Below, in pieces: positions 1 through 9,472 of a stretch of DNA of 32,971 nt (positions within the stretch are counted from its first letter, which is position 1; each line of letters begins with the position of its first letter). This DNA is from Chloroflexota bacterium (GTDB lineage Bacteria; Chloroflexota; JAHJIN01). The position numbers were made by a program, and so were the translations under genes. Below the pieces are notes generated by a model. That model had not been told where the DNA came from. It searched no databases and worked only from the letters and a program-made list of their open reading frames with translations. The stretch lies in NCBI GenBank assembly GCA_018823415.1, contig JAHJIN010000362.1, positions 1-32,971 of the forward strand, given 5' to 3'.

Positions 1-1277
1 CCTTGCTCGTCAAGCTATTCGGCCGGACGGACGTCGAAGTGGAGCGCTTTGCCGGGCGGGCCGGTCAAGTCCGGGACCTCGGGGTCCGCCGCGCCGTCAT
101 GGGCAGTGCTTTCTTTGTGACCATCGGCCTGCTCGGTGCTGTCGGCACCGCGCTGGTCTATGGCATTGGTGGTTACCTGGTCATCCAGCAGGTCTTTACC
201 ATCGGTACTATCATTGCCTTTGGCTCCTACCTGGGTAATCTGTACGGGGCCCTGCAGTCCCTGACCAATGCGCCCGTGGACTTTGCCACCTCGATGGTCA
301 GCTTTGAGCGCGTCTTTGAGGTGATCGACCTGCCAGCCGATATCCCGGTGCGGCCGGGAGCGCTCGTGCTGCCAGCGGTCCGCGGCGAACTGGTCTTTGA
401 CGATGTGTCGTTCCGGTACGACACCAGTGGGGAGTACCTGCTCGGTGCCGTGCGGCGCTTTGGCCAGATGGACCGGGTGACCGCGGCCCTGTCCGGGAGC
501 CAGTCGCCAGATGGCGAGCCTGACGGCGACTGGAGTGCGCTGATCGCGCGCAGTCAGGCGCGCGACGACGCCCTGGAACACGTCTCGTTCCGCGTGTCGC
601 CGGGCCAACTCGTCGCGCTGGTCGGTCCGAGCGGTGCGGGCAAGACCACGCTCACTTACCTGATCCCGCGCCTCTATGATCCCACCAGCGGGCGTATCCT
701 GCTCGACGAGCACGACCTGCGCGACACCACGTTGGATTCACTGATGGCCCAGATTGGCATGGTAACGCAGGAGACGCACCTCTTCCACGACACGATCCGC
801 ACCAACCTGCTGTATGCCCGGCTGGATGCCTCGCCGGCGGATCTCGAGGCGGCCACCCGGGCGGCCAACATCCACGAGTTCATCATGGATCTGCCCGACC
901 GGTACGAGACCATCGTCGGGGAGCGCGGCTACCGGCTGAGTGGCGGGGAAAAGCAGCGTCTGGCCCTGGCCCGCGTCATTCTAAAAGACCCGCGCATCCT
1001 GGTACTCGACGAGGCGACCAGTTCGCTGGACAGCGAGTCCGAGGCGCTCATCCAGGAGGCGCTAAAGCGGGTCATGGCCGGGCGCACCAGCATCGTCATC
1101 GCGCACCGCCTGAGCACCATCCTCGCCGCGGACCTGATCCTGGTGCTGGATCGCGGGCAAATCGTCGAACGTGGTACCCACGCCGAGTTGCTGGCGCAGG
1201 GCGGGCTATATGCCCACCTGTACGAGACCCAGTTCCACCGGGCAGCTGACCCGGAATCGGGCCGGGAACCACGTTGA
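1..1277 (+). CDS. ABC exporter, permease-ATPase fusion (5' truncated)
   Basis: This is the C-terminal 424 residues of an ABC-type exporter half-transporter; the true start lies before the window. The first ~110 residues hold the end of the transmembrane domain, with a hydrophobic segment around residues 33-72. The nucleotide-binding domain follows: A-loop VSFRYD, Walker A GPSGAGKTT (near 624-650), Q-loop MVTQETHLFHD, signature LSGGEKQR, Walker B RILVLDEATSSLD and H-loop IVIAHRLST. All ATPase motifs are intact. Oddly, about 50 hydrophilic residues separate the A-loop tyrosine (codon 417-419) from the strand that normally follows at once (near 567), as if a linker were inserted in the nucleotide-binding domain. 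The substrate cannot be told from this fragment; lipid, peptide or drug export are all possible. The gene ends about 220 bases before the next one, which has its own promoter. Confidence 0.93.
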   Translation, partial: LLVKLFGRTDVEVERFAGRAGQVRDLGVRRAVMGSAFFVTIGLLGAVGTALVYGIGGYLVIQQVFTIGTIIAFGSYLGNLYGALQSLTNAPVDFATSMVSFERVFEVIDLPADIPVRPGALVLPAVRGELVFDDVSFRYDTSGEYLLGAVRRFGQMDRVTAALSGSQSPDGEPDGDWSALIARSQARDDALEHVSFRVSPGQLVALVGPSGAGKTTLTYLIPRLYDPTSGRILLDEHDLRDTTLDSLMAQIGMVTQETHLFHDTIRTNLLYARLDASPADLEAATRAANIHEFIMDLPDRYETIVGERGYRLSGGEKQRLALARVILKDPRILVLDEATSSLDSESEALIQEALKRVMAGRTSIVIAHRLSTILAADLILVLDRGQIVERGTHAELLAQGGLYAHLYETQFHRAADPESGREPR

Positions 1278-1419
1278 TGAACTGCCTGCTGGAACAGCGG
1301 GCGCGTGCGACAGAGCCGGCGTGACGAGCATCACCACTGATCCAAGCCGCGCGCCCCATAGTATAATGATCGTCACGCTGCCATTACGTCATTCAAAGTG
1401 CGCCCTATCCTGTTCGGCC

Positions 1420-1448
1420 TTGTAAGATCGGGCAAAACGGGGTACAAT
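1420..1448 (+). promoter_or_regulatory. Putative sigma70-type promoter for the cyclase/ATPase gene
   Basis: TTGTAA (1420-1425) and TACAAT (1443-1448) are separated by exactly 17 bases and sit about 50 bases before the start codon at 1502. A second -10-like TATAAT at 1362-1367 has no good -35 partner. The intergenic position and spacing support the call; no transcription start is known. Confidence 0.5.
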
Positions 1449-1501
1449 GTGAACCGAGTTCCCACTTCCTCAGCACGAGCCGGCGAAAGAGGTACAGGCA
1501 C

Positions 1502-4500
1502 ATGTTATGCCCATCGTGCGGCAACGAAAACCCGCCCGGTTTCGCCTACTGTGGCCTCTGCGGCGCTTCGCTGCCCCAGCCCTGCCTCGGTTGCGGCCTG
1601 CAGAACCCACCCGGCTTGGCCTTCTGCGGCCATTGCGGCGCCGACCTGGCCCGCTCCTCTCCCGCTGCCTTGCAGGCTGCCCTGGAAGGCGAGCGGCGTT
1701 TCGTCATTGCCCTCTTTGCCGACCTCGCCGGCTTTACTCCCCTCTCTGAACGGTTGGATCCGGAAGAGGCGGTCACTCTGCTCAACTGTTGCCTGGATGA
1801 GATGACCCAGGCCGTGATCCAGCATGGCGGTTGGCTAGACAAATACATCGGGGACGGACTGATGGCGGTGTTTGGCGCGCCGGTGGCCCACGAGGATGAC
1901 CCGGAACGTGCCCTGCGGGCCGCCCTGGCGATGCAGGAAGCGGTGGGCCGACTAGAGCTGGACCTGGATAGCCCCATCGCCTTGCACTTTGGGCTGGCCT
2001 GTGGTCAGGTGGTTTCGGCCGGCGTGGGCGGCCGGGGCCGGCGCGAGTACACTGTGATCGGCTCGGCCGTGAACATGGCCGCTCGTCTGGAGGACGCCAG
2101 CGCGCCCGGCCAGATCCTGGTCAACGAAGAGCTGGCACGCCTGACCGACCACGCTTTCTCTTTCCGGCCAGTCACCCTGGGTCACCTGCAAGGCTGGGAT
2201 GGGCCGGTGCGGGTCTTTGAGTTGCTGGCGCTGCGGCCTGGGGCCGTGCCCTCTCGCCGGGGGCGTGTCGGCCCGCAAGTCTCACCACTGGTGGGCCGAG
2301 AGATCGAGATGGCCCAGTTGAGAAACTCGCTGGTGGCGGTACGGGCCGGGCAGGGCGGGCTCGTCTCTGTGATCGGAGAAGCCGGCGTCGGCAAGTCCCG
2401 GCTGCTGCGCGAGGTGCACGCGCAGATCGAGGGGGAGCTGATCTGGCTGGGCAGCCATGCTGTGGAGATGGGTGAGCCGGTCCGCTATAGCTCCTTTCAG
2501 ACCCTGTTGCGCCATGCCGTCGGGGTCACCGGCCCCATCGAAACAGCCCAGGTCACCGAGAGGCTCCAAACGTCCCTGGCAGAGTTGATGTCCGACCGGG
2601 TCGAAGAGAGCGCTCCTTACCTGGGCCATCTGCTGGGGGTGCCACTGCCGCCGGTCGCGCTGGAGCGACTGGACGAGGAGCGGCTCAAGTGGCAGATCGC
2701 CCGGGCCGTTCAGGAATGGGTGTTGGCCTTGACCCGATCGGGGCCGGTGGTGTTGGTTATGGAGGACCTGCACTGGGCCGACCCCTTGTCGGTCGAGTTG
2801 CTGGCGCAACTCTTGCCCCTGGCCGAACAGGCGGCCCTGCTGGTAGTGATGGCCTACCGGCCCGAGTCCGATCGGCCGGCCTGGCGACTGCGGGAAACGT
2901 CGGCGCGCACGCTCGGCCCTATCTACACCGAGCTATGGCTGGCACCTCTGTCCCCGGCCGCCACCCGGCAGATGGTGGGGCATCTGCTGGAGACCGGGCA
3001 GGTGCCCGAGCAAGCCCTATCGCTGATCCAACGGCGCACAGAGGGCAATCCCCTGTTCGTTGAAGAGATTGTGCGTTCTCTGGTGGACCGAGCCATTCTG
3101 GTGCAACAAGACTGGACCTGGGGTCTGGCCCCTCACTGGGCCGAAAGTGCCATACCCGACACCATCCAGGGGCTCATTCAGGCGCGCGTGGATCGATTGG
3201 ACCGGGAGGCCAAGCGTGTCCTGCAGGTGACCGCGTGCGTAGGGCGGCGATTCTCGTACCAACTGTTGACCGATATCGGCCCGGCTGTGGGCATACCGCC
3301 GGCCCGTCTGGATCACTGTCTGGCGGCCCTGACCGAGGCCGCCCTTGTCCAGGCCGAGGACACGGCGCCACCCAATGCGCCGGCCGCCGACTATACGTTC
3401 CGCCACGTGCTCATCCGCGACATCGTCCACAGCAGCCTGCTCAAGAGCACCCGCGCCCAGCTCCACGCCGCCGTTGCTTGCTGGTACGAGGAGCACACGC
3501 TGGGCGAGCCAGAGCCGCCCTATGCGCTGCTGTCCTATCACTACGAGCAGACAGACGACGACGCGAAAAAGCTGTTCTACTACACCCAGGCCGGGCATCA
3601 GGCCGCACGGACCCACGCGAACGCGGAGGCGCGCCTCTTTTTCACAAAAGCTCTGGCTCTGGCGACCGATCCCACAGAGCGGTTGGAGTTGCTCCTGGGC
3701 CGGGAACGAGTCTGCCACTTGATGGGCGACCGCGCCCAACAAAAGGCGGACCTGGACGAGTTGCTGCAACTGGCAAACCAGAGTCAAAACGACCGGCAGC
3801 GGGCTGCCGTCTATCATCGCTTGGCGGCCTACCATGAGAGCCAGAGCGATTACCCGGCGGCTCGCACGATGGCAGCAGAAGGACTGGCTGCGGCGTGGCG
3901 GGCCGGTGACATCCGCGCCGAGGCCGAGAATCTGCAGCGGATCGCCAGCGCCACGTGGCGATTGGGCGAGTTTGCCGCTGCTCTGGACGCCAGCCAGTCG
4001 GCCCTGGAAGCGGCTCACGCCATCGGTGACGCGGCCGGGGAGGCCCTGAGCCTCACGACGATGGGCGTCGTCCATCGCTCGCAGGGCGATCCGGCCGCCG
4101 CTCGCGCCTGCTACCAGCAGGCCATCGCCATCCGCCGGTCCATCGGCGACCAGCGCGGCGAGGCTATCAACCTCAGCCAGTTGGGCAACGTCCTCCACGA
4201 CCTGGGACAACTGGGCGACGCATTTGACCATCACCAGCAGGCATTGGACCTCTTTCGGTTGGTGGGAGATTGGCAGGGCGAGGCGTGGAGCCTGGGTGGG
4301 CTGGGCACCGTCTACCTGGAGTGCGGGGCCAACGAGGCAGCGCGCTCCTGCTACCAGGACGCGCTGTCCATCCGCCGATCCATCGGCGACCGGCGTGGCG
4401 AGGGAGTGGCGCTAGGCGACCTGGGCGGCGCGCTGTTGGCGCTGGGCGAGCAACCGGCGGCGCAGGCGCACCTGGAGCAGGCGGTTTCGATCCTGCAAAG

Positions 4501-4999
4501 CCTGGGCGCGCGCCGCGATGAGGTGGACGCGCTGACCGGCCTGGCCCTGACATTGGAAAAAGCCGGCGATCTGGACGGCGCGCAGGACACCCATCAGTTG
4601 GCCCTGTCGCGCCGCCTGGAGTTGGGGCAAGAAGCCGCCAGCATGGAAAACGTGGCTGGCCTGGCCCGGCTGGCCCTGGCGCGGGGCGACCAGGAGAATG
4701 CGCGCGCGCACGCCGACGAGGTGCTGGCGTACCTCCACGACCACGGCCCGGCTCATCTGCGCGCGCCGTTCCTGGCCTACCAGACCGGGATCCGCGTCCT
4801 CCAGGCGTGTGGCGATGAGGCCGAGGCCCGCACCTGGCTGGCCCGGGCATACCAGCCGCTTATGGAACGAGCCGCAGGGATCGCCAATCCCGATCTGCGG
4901 CGCTCATTCCTGGAGAACGTGCCGGCCCATCGGGCAATCCTGAACGAGCAGACCAGTTCCGGTGAGCGCTCTGAGGAAAGAGGCCTGGCGCCGGCATGA
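1502..4999 (+). CDS. Zinc-ribbon / class III nucleotide cyclase / AAA ATPase / TPR signalling protein
   Basis: This is a 1165-residue cytoplasmic multidomain regulator. Two zinc ribbons open it (C3, C6, C17, C20 and C28, C31, C42, C45). A class III adenylate/guanylate cyclase domain follows (about 65-240): metal-binding Asp in FADLAGFT (D73) and in KYIGDG (D118), and the transition-state Asn/Arg pair in VNMAARLE (N191, R195). So the cyclase looks catalytically competent, though ATP versus GTP preference cannot be read with confidence. Next is an AAA_16/STAND-like ATPase with Walker A GEAGVGKSR (292-300) and Walker B VVLVMEDLHWAD (near 416-427). The C-terminal ~450 residues are TPR repeats, with periodic A..CYQ.ALSI-type units between about 3950 and 4700. 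The ATG at 1502 is preceded by AGAGG and fits the zinc-ribbon N-terminus. The architecture is common in Chloroflexota, Actinobacteria and Proteobacteria; the signal it senses is unknown. Confidence 0.93.
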   Translation: MLCPSCGNENPPGFAYCGLCGASLPQPCLGCGLQNPPGLAFCGHCGADLARSSPAALQAALEGERRFVIALFADLAGFTPLSERLDPEEAVTLLNCCLDEMTQAVIQHGGWLDKYIGDGLMAVFGAPVAHEDDPERALRAALAMQEAVGRLELDLDSPIALHFGLACGQVVSAGVGGRGRREYTVIGSAVNMAARLEDASAPGQILVNEELARLTDHAFSFRPVTLGHLQGWDGPVRVFELLALRPGAVPSRRGRVGPQVSPLVGREIEMAQLRNSLVAVRAGQGGLVSVIGEAGVGKSRLLREVHAQIEGELIWLGSHAVEMGEPVRYSSFQTLLRHAVGVTGPIETAQVTERLQTSLAELMSDRVEESAPYLGHLLGVPLPPVALERLDEERLKWQIARAVQEWVLALTRSGPVVLVMEDLHWADPLSVELLAQLLPLAEQAALLVVMAYRPESDRPAWRLRETSARTLGPIYTELWLAPLSPAATRQMVGHLLETGQVPEQALSLIQRRTEGNPLFVEEIVRSLVDRAILVQQDWTWGLAPHWAESAIPDTIQGLIQARVDRLDREAKRVLQVTACVGRRFSYQLLTDIGPAVGIPPARLDHCLAALTEAALVQAEDTAPPNAPAADYTFRHVLIRDIVHSSLLKSTRAQLHAAVACWYEEHTLGEPEPPYALLSYHYEQTDDDAKKLFYYTQAGHQAARTHANAEARLFFTKALALATDPTERLELLLGRERVCHLMGDRAQQKADLDELLQLANQSQNDRQRAAVYHRLAAYHESQSDYPAARTMAAEGLAAAWRAGDIRAEAENLQRIASATWRLGEFAAALDASQSALEAAHAIGDAAGEALSLTTMGVVHRSQGDPAAARACYQQAIAIRRSIGDQRGEAINLSQLGNVLHDLGQLGDAFDHHQQALDLFRLVGDWQGEAWSLGGLGTVYLECGANEAARSCYQDALSIRRSIGDRRGEGVALGDLGGALLALGEQPAAQAHLEQAVSILQSLGARRDEVDALTGLALTLEKAGDLDGAQDTHQLALSRRLELGQEAASMENVAGLARLALARGDQENARAHADEVLAYLHDHGPAHLRAPFLAYQTGIRVLQACGDEAEARTWLARAYQPLMERAAGIANPDLRRSFLENVPAHRAILNEQTSSGERSEERGLAPA

Positions 5000-5079
5000 A
5001 CCCTTCCAAGCCCGCCCGGATGATACAGTTTGGCACACGGCACGGGCGCGATGGCCTCTGATAAACCCATATCGAGGGC

Positions 5080-6282
5080 ATGATGACCAAATCCGCGGCA
5101 CCGGACCGCCTGCTCGGCCGCTGGTATCGCCGAATCTTGGGGCTGCGAGACGGTTCCGGATCGGGCGCTGATGACCCGGTGCCGCGCCTGGCGCCACTCG
5201 ATGCGTGGCGCGGCCTGCTCATCGTCTTGATGGCGCTGGACCACGCGAATTCGTTCATCGCCCGCGGCACCCGTGGGCCAGAACTCTGGGCGGGTCCCTT
5301 TCCGGACTATTACGGTGCCGCGCTGCCCTTTCTCACGCGCCTGGTCACCCATCTGGCGGCGCCGGGATTCTTTTTCCTGCTGGGCATCGGCATGACCTTG
5401 CTGGCGCTGTCGCGTCGCCAGCAAGGCTGGACCCGCTGGCGGATCATGCGCCATCTGGCCCTGCGCGGGGTCTTGCTCATCTTGCTCCAGTTCTGCGTGG
5501 AGAATCCGGCGTGGCAGATCGGCCAGATGGGCATCCCGCCGACGTATTATGGGGTACTGTATGGTCTGGGTGGTGCCATGTTCCTCGGCACGCTGTTCCT
5601 GTACCTGCCCACCGGCTGGTTGGTGGCCTTGAGCGCGCTGCTCATCGCGGCGACCGAGTTGCTCTTGCCGGCAGTGAGAACTGGGTCCATCGCCTACGCG
5701 CCACTATTGCGCCTATTGCTGCTGCCCGGCTATACCCCGGGGATGTTTGTGCTGTACCCGGTGCTGCCGTGGCTCGGCGTGGTGGGACTGGGCATGGCCT
5801 ATGGGCGCTGGTTGAGCCGAGATCGGCAACAGGCCTATTGGGGGGCGTTGTGGCTGGGAGTAGCCGCGCTCTTGCTGTTCATCCCAGTTCGCTGGTGGGG
5901 TGGTTTCGGCAATATCCGGCCAGTGCAAGGCACTGACTGGATCGCCATGCTCCACGTGGTCAAGTACCCGCCGAGCCTGGTCTTTTTGTTGCTGACGCTG
6001 GGAACGAATCTGGTGCTGCTGGGCTTGCTGGCGCGAGTAGCCCGGGTGGCCCAAGTGGGGTTGTGGCCCCTGGTCGTTTTTGGTCAGGCCCCCTTGTTCT
6101 TTTACGTGACCCATCTCTATCTGTACGCCGGCTTGGGCCAGTGGTTGGCTGCCGATGGTCTGGGCATCCCGCGCATGATCCCGTACTGGCTACTGGGCCT
6201 GGCCCTGCTTTGGCCCCTGTGCTGGCTCTACGGCCGGTTCAAACATTGTCGTCCCCCCGATTCCTGGTGGCGGTTCTTCTAG
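5080..6282 (+). CDS. DUF1624 / heparan-alpha-glucosaminide N-acetyltransferase-like membrane protein
   Basis: This is a polytopic inner-membrane protein of 400 residues. After a ~45-residue cytoplasmic N-terminus it carries the family hallmark LDAWRGLLIVLMALDH (near residue 45), followed by around ten hydrophobic helices. The helix-1 pattern, with an Asp-x-x-Arg-Gly motif and a buried His, is shared by DUF1624 and HGSNAT-type transmembrane acyltransferases, which move acetyl groups across the membrane onto sugars. The substrate here is unknown. ATG codons at 5080 and 5083 are both possible, with only a weak GAGG upstream. It follows the cyclase gene by 80 bases and its last 220 bases overlap only a spurious upstream extension of the next frame. 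The function is assigned at family level only. Confidence 0.85.
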   Translation: MMTKSAAPDRLLGRWYRRILGLRDGSGSGADDPVPRLAPLDAWRGLLIVLMALDHANSFIARGTRGPELWAGPFPDYYGAALPFLTRLVTHLAAPGFFFLLGIGMTLLALSRRQQGWTRWRIMRHLALRGVLLILLQFCVENPAWQIGQMGIPPTYYGVLYGLGGAMFLGTLFLYLPTGWLVALSALLIAATELLLPAVRTGSIAYAPLLRLLLLPGYTPGMFVLYPVLPWLGVVGLGMAYGRWLSRDRQQAYWGALWLGVAALLLFIPVRWWGGFGNIRPVQGTDWIAMLHVVKYPPSLVFLLLTLGTNLVLLGLLARVARVAQVGLWPLVVFGQAPLFFYVTHLYLYAGLGQWLAADGLGIPRMIPYWLLGLALLWPLCWLYGRFKHCRPPDSWWRFF

Positions 6283-6437
6283 CAGGCCTCGGGCGACTGA
6301 AGGTCATACCACGTGAAAGCTCGGAATACAAGATCGCGCCGGCCGTTTTGGTCAGGCAGTGCTACAACACTTCCCTATCAGCGCAGCAAGAACGATCAAT
6401 CCAGGGACCAGAGGGCCGCTGGAGGAGGAGGACGAGA

Positions 6438-9422
6438 GTGCTACGACGATTCGCCTGGTATTGCAGTGCCATCCTGGTTTCCGGGGCACTCGTGCTCGGG
6501 GGTATGCAGAGCGCGGGCTATGCCCAGTCCCCCGTTGTCGATACCACTATCTGCTTCCGCCGAGGCGTGGACGTTTATTTTGTGACGCGCGCGCTCCCCG
6601 CCCCGTTGGGCGGCGACGTCACGGAGCGACTACGAGCCGCGCTCGAGTCCCTCGTGGCCGGCCCTACGGCCGAGGAACAGTCGGCCGGCGTCTGGTCGGC
6701 TATCCCTGACAACTCGCAGTTGGCCCGGCTCGACGTAACCGGCCCCCGGGTTAGCGTCTACCTCGACCTGCCCGCCAGCTTCCTGGCCGAAGCATTCCAC
6801 CCCCTGCTTTCCGACCAGATCGTGGAGCAGATCGTCAAGACGACGCAGCCGTTCCGGGCCGAGATCATGGCCGCTGCGGACATCCCGAACGGCTCCCCCG
6901 CGGACCGTCTCATTATCCACGTCCTGGCCCAGGACCTCGCCGCTCCCGCTGGCTCTTTCCGCGATCTGTCCGTCTTTTTGCGCGAACCACCCCTGACCAA
7001 AAAGCTCGGCCCGGGTGAGCAAGCCGGATCTCCGGCCCAGCAGACCGACCAGGTCGGCTCGCTGGCCGGCAAGACGGTCTATCTCAGCGCCGGCCACGGC
7101 TGGTTCTGGAACGCCGCCACCGGGACGTGGCTGACCCAACGCCCGGTCTGGGAAAACCTGGTCGAAGATTTCAACAACGCCGAGGTGATCAACCAGTACC
7201 TGCTGCCCTACCTGTACCGCGCCGGCGCCGAGGCCTGGCCGGTACGCGAGCGCGACCTTGTCACCGCCGAATACGTTGCCAGCGTGGACTCGCCCGGCTA
7301 TGTCGAGGCTGGCTCGTGGTTCACGGCCACCGAGCCGGTGACCAGCACATTCCCCTGGCACGATGCCGTGCGCTATGCTGCGGTGGCGGCCACGACCACG
7401 GCCACCGCCACCTGGCCCTTTACTCCGACCCAGACCGGCAATTACGCCGTCTATGTCTGGTACGCCTCCGGCGCAGACCGCGCGCCGGATGCCCACTACC
7501 GCGTCACCCACGCCGCCGGCGTGAGCGAGCGGCGTGTGGACCAGACCGGCCACGGCTTTACCTGGCGCTACCTGGGGACGTATCCGTTCCGCGCCGGCCA
7601 GCCGGGCCACGTCAGCCTGGTCAACGATTCCGCCACGCCCGGCCGTCGCGTGAGCGCCGGGGCCGTGCGCGTGGGCGGGGGAATGGGCAGCGAACAGGGC
7701 GGTTATTTTACCCTGAGCCCAGATGTCAGTGGTCGGCCCCGGTGGGAAGAGGCCGCGCGCTACTGGGCCAAGTTTCAAGGCGCGCCGGCCTCCGTCTACG
7801 CGCCGGTCAGCCCCCTGTGGGGCGGGGACTGGGACCTGTACGACGACGTCACGGCCCGGCCACGCTACGCCGAATGGGAAAAGCCGGCGGGCGAAGACGC
7901 CGTCTTTGTCTCCTGGCACACCAACGGCGCCGTGAACCACGACGCGCGCGGCACCGAGACTTATATCTATGACGGGACCTATGGCGGCACCTGGACGCCG
8001 GGTTCGGACCTGCTGCAGTACTTTATCCACACGACTCTGGTGGAGGACATCCGGACCGACTGGGATCCGGACTGGGTAGACCGGGGCATGCTGGCCGAGA
8101 ACTTTGGCGAGGTCCGCCTGCTCTCGACCATGCCCGGTGTGCTGCTCGAGATCGCCTTCCACGACGACCCGGACGAGGCCCAGGCCTTGCTGGACCCTCG
8201 TTTCGCGCGCCTGTCTGCGCGGGCCATCTACCGGGGCATCGTGCGCTATTTTGCCTACCGCGATGGCGTGGACCCTGTCTTTTTGCCCGAACCACCGCCG
8301 GGACTGGCCGTGCGCAACAGCGGGCCGGGCACGGTGACGCTGACCTGGCTACCCCCGGCCGACGCCACCAGCTACCGGGTCTATACCAGCCCCGACGGCT
8401 TTGCCTGGGACGACGGCGCAACTGTCGGCGGCGCCAACCACACGCTGACCGGCCTGACGTCGGGGCAATTGGTCTTTGTCCGGGTGAGCGCCGTCAACGC
8501 CGGGGGGGAATCGCTGCCGACGCCCACCCTGGGCGCGCGCGTCGGCCCCGCAGGTCAGGCAGCCAGCATCCTGCTGGTGGAAGGATACAGCCGCGACGAC
8601 TATACCAACGACGTCTGGCAGGACGACGGCATCACCATCGGCGACACGTCCGAGACCGGCCCCAGCCGGCGTCTCTACGCTCACCGGGCCAATCGCCAGG
8701 ACTATGTGATCCAGCACGGTTTCGCCATCGACCAGCCCTTTGACAGCGTCACGCGTAGCATGTTGCCCACCGGCATCGCCACCGCCACGGCCGTCAGCCT
8801 CCGCGACTATGCCCTGGTGGGCTGGATGGCCGGCGAGCAAAGCTCGTCGGATGACGCCGTTCCCATTCATGCCCCGGCGATGGCCCTGACCCCGGCCGAA
8901 CAGGGTCTCCTGGCCGATTTGATGGCCGGAGGCGGGTCGTTGTTCATCAGTGGCTCAGAGATCGGACTGGACCTGGTGACGCGCGGTCATGGACCGGGTT
9001 TTTACGCCGGCGTGCTCAAAGCCTCTTATCAGGGGAGCGATGCGTTCAAGTTCAACACCCAGCCGTACCCCAATCGCGTCTCGGCCTCCCCGGGTGGCCT
9101 GTTCGAGGGCCTGGATACCTTTACGTTCGATAACGGCGCCGGCGAGACGTACTATGCCGACCGGGTGGACTATTTCCTGCCGTCATTAGAGGATTCGCGC
9201 GCGCGTTCTGCCCTGGTCTACCAGGCCGGGATCGGGCACGCGGCCCTGACGTGGGATTCGGGAGGTTGCGCCCGACTGGTCTATCTGGCCTTTCCCTTCG
9301 AGACCATCGACACGTCCGCCACCCGGGAGGCCGTGATGGCCCGCGTCCTGGGTTTCCTGGCTCCTTGTGGGCCGCGCACCCGGCTCTACCTGCCCATTGC
9401 GGTCAAGGATGCGGGTGGCTGA
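6438..9422 (+). CDS. Secreted GerMN-amidase_3-golvesin-like-FnIII protein (cell-wall amidase)
   Basis: This is an exported 994-residue protein. I chose GTG 6438 because GGAGGAGGAGG lies just upstream and it gives a clean signal peptide (Arg-rich start, hydrophobic core, cleavage near AGYAQS). A GerMN-like domain spans about 40-190. An N-acetylmuramoyl-L-alanine amidase (amidase_3) domain follows, with plausible zinc and catalytic residues H220 (SAGHG), E249 (NNAEV), H494 (SWHTNG) and E571 (LLEIAFHDD). About 245 residues separate E249 from H494, far more than usual. The insert (about 285-415) resembles a golvesin C-terminal-like beta domain (FTPTQTGNYAVYVWY). An FnIII domain spans about 617-705, followed by a ~270-residue domain of unclear family. 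The protein ends in RLYLPIAVKD plus a few residues, a tail seen on exported Chloroflexota proteins. Likely role: remodelling or degrading peptidoglycan outside the cell. Confidence 0.85.
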   Translation: MLRRFAWYCSAILVSGALVLGGMQSAGYAQSPVVDTTICFRRGVDVYFVTRALPAPLGGDVTERLRAALESLVAGPTAEEQSAGVWSAIPDNSQLARLDVTGPRVSVYLDLPASFLAEAFHPLLSDQIVEQIVKTTQPFRAEIMAAADIPNGSPADRLIIHVLAQDLAAPAGSFRDLSVFLREPPLTKKLGPGEQAGSPAQQTDQVGSLAGKTVYLSAGHGWFWNAATGTWLTQRPVWENLVEDFNNAEVINQYLLPYLYRAGAEAWPVRERDLVTAEYVASVDSPGYVEAGSWFTATEPVTSTFPWHDAVRYAAVAATTTATATWPFTPTQTGNYAVYVWYASGADRAPDAHYRVTHAAGVSERRVDQTGHGFTWRYLGTYPFRAGQPGHVSLVNDSATPGRRVSAGAVRVGGGMGSEQGGYFTLSPDVSGRPRWEEAARYWAKFQGAPASVYAPVSPLWGGDWDLYDDVTARPRYAEWEKPAGEDAVFVSWHTNGAVNHDARGTETYIYDGTYGGTWTPGSDLLQYFIHTTLVEDIRTDWDPDWVDRGMLAENFGEVRLLSTMPGVLLEIAFHDDPDEAQALLDPRFARLSARAIYRGIVRYFAYRDGVDPVFLPEPPPGLAVRNSGPGTVTLTWLPPADATSYRVYTSPDGFAWDDGATVGGANHTLTGLTSGQLVFVRVSAVNAGGESLPTPTLGARVGPAGQAASILLVEGYSRDDYTNDVWQDDGITIGDTSETGPSRRLYAHRANRQDYVIQHGFAIDQPFDSVTRSMLPTGIATATAVSLRDYALVGWMAGEQSSSDDAVPIHAPAMALTPAEQGLLADLMAGGGSLFISGSEIGLDLVTRGHGPGFYAGVLKASYQGSDAFKFNTQPYPNRVSASPGGLFEGLDTFTFDNGAGETYYADRVDYFLPSLEDSRARSALVYQAGIGHAALTWDSGGCARLVYLAFPFETIDTSATREAVMARVLGFLAPCGPRTRLYLPIAVKDAGG

Positions 9423-9472
9423 CCACTGCCAGGCAGTATGACCACAGGACTTCAAAAGCGCAAGGAGGAAAC

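Noticed and set aside
1362-1367. TATAAT as a promoter for the cyclase gene
   Set aside because: No acceptable -35 box at 16-18 bases; the TTGTAA-17-TACAAT pair closer to the gene is better.
3017-4234. Long minus-strand frame opposite the TPR region
   Set aside because: Composition mirrors the TPR repeats on the + strand and no family motif is visible.
4080-4420. Near-repeats around 4110-4160 and 4350-4400 considered as a DNA repeat
   Set aside because: They encode successive TPR units (CYQ.A.xIRRSIGD), so protein-level repetition explains them.
6063-6437. Upstream extension of the amidase frame to 6063
   Set aside because: It overlaps the end of the DUF1624 gene, shows no domain, and the GTG at 6438 has a strong RBS and signal peptide.
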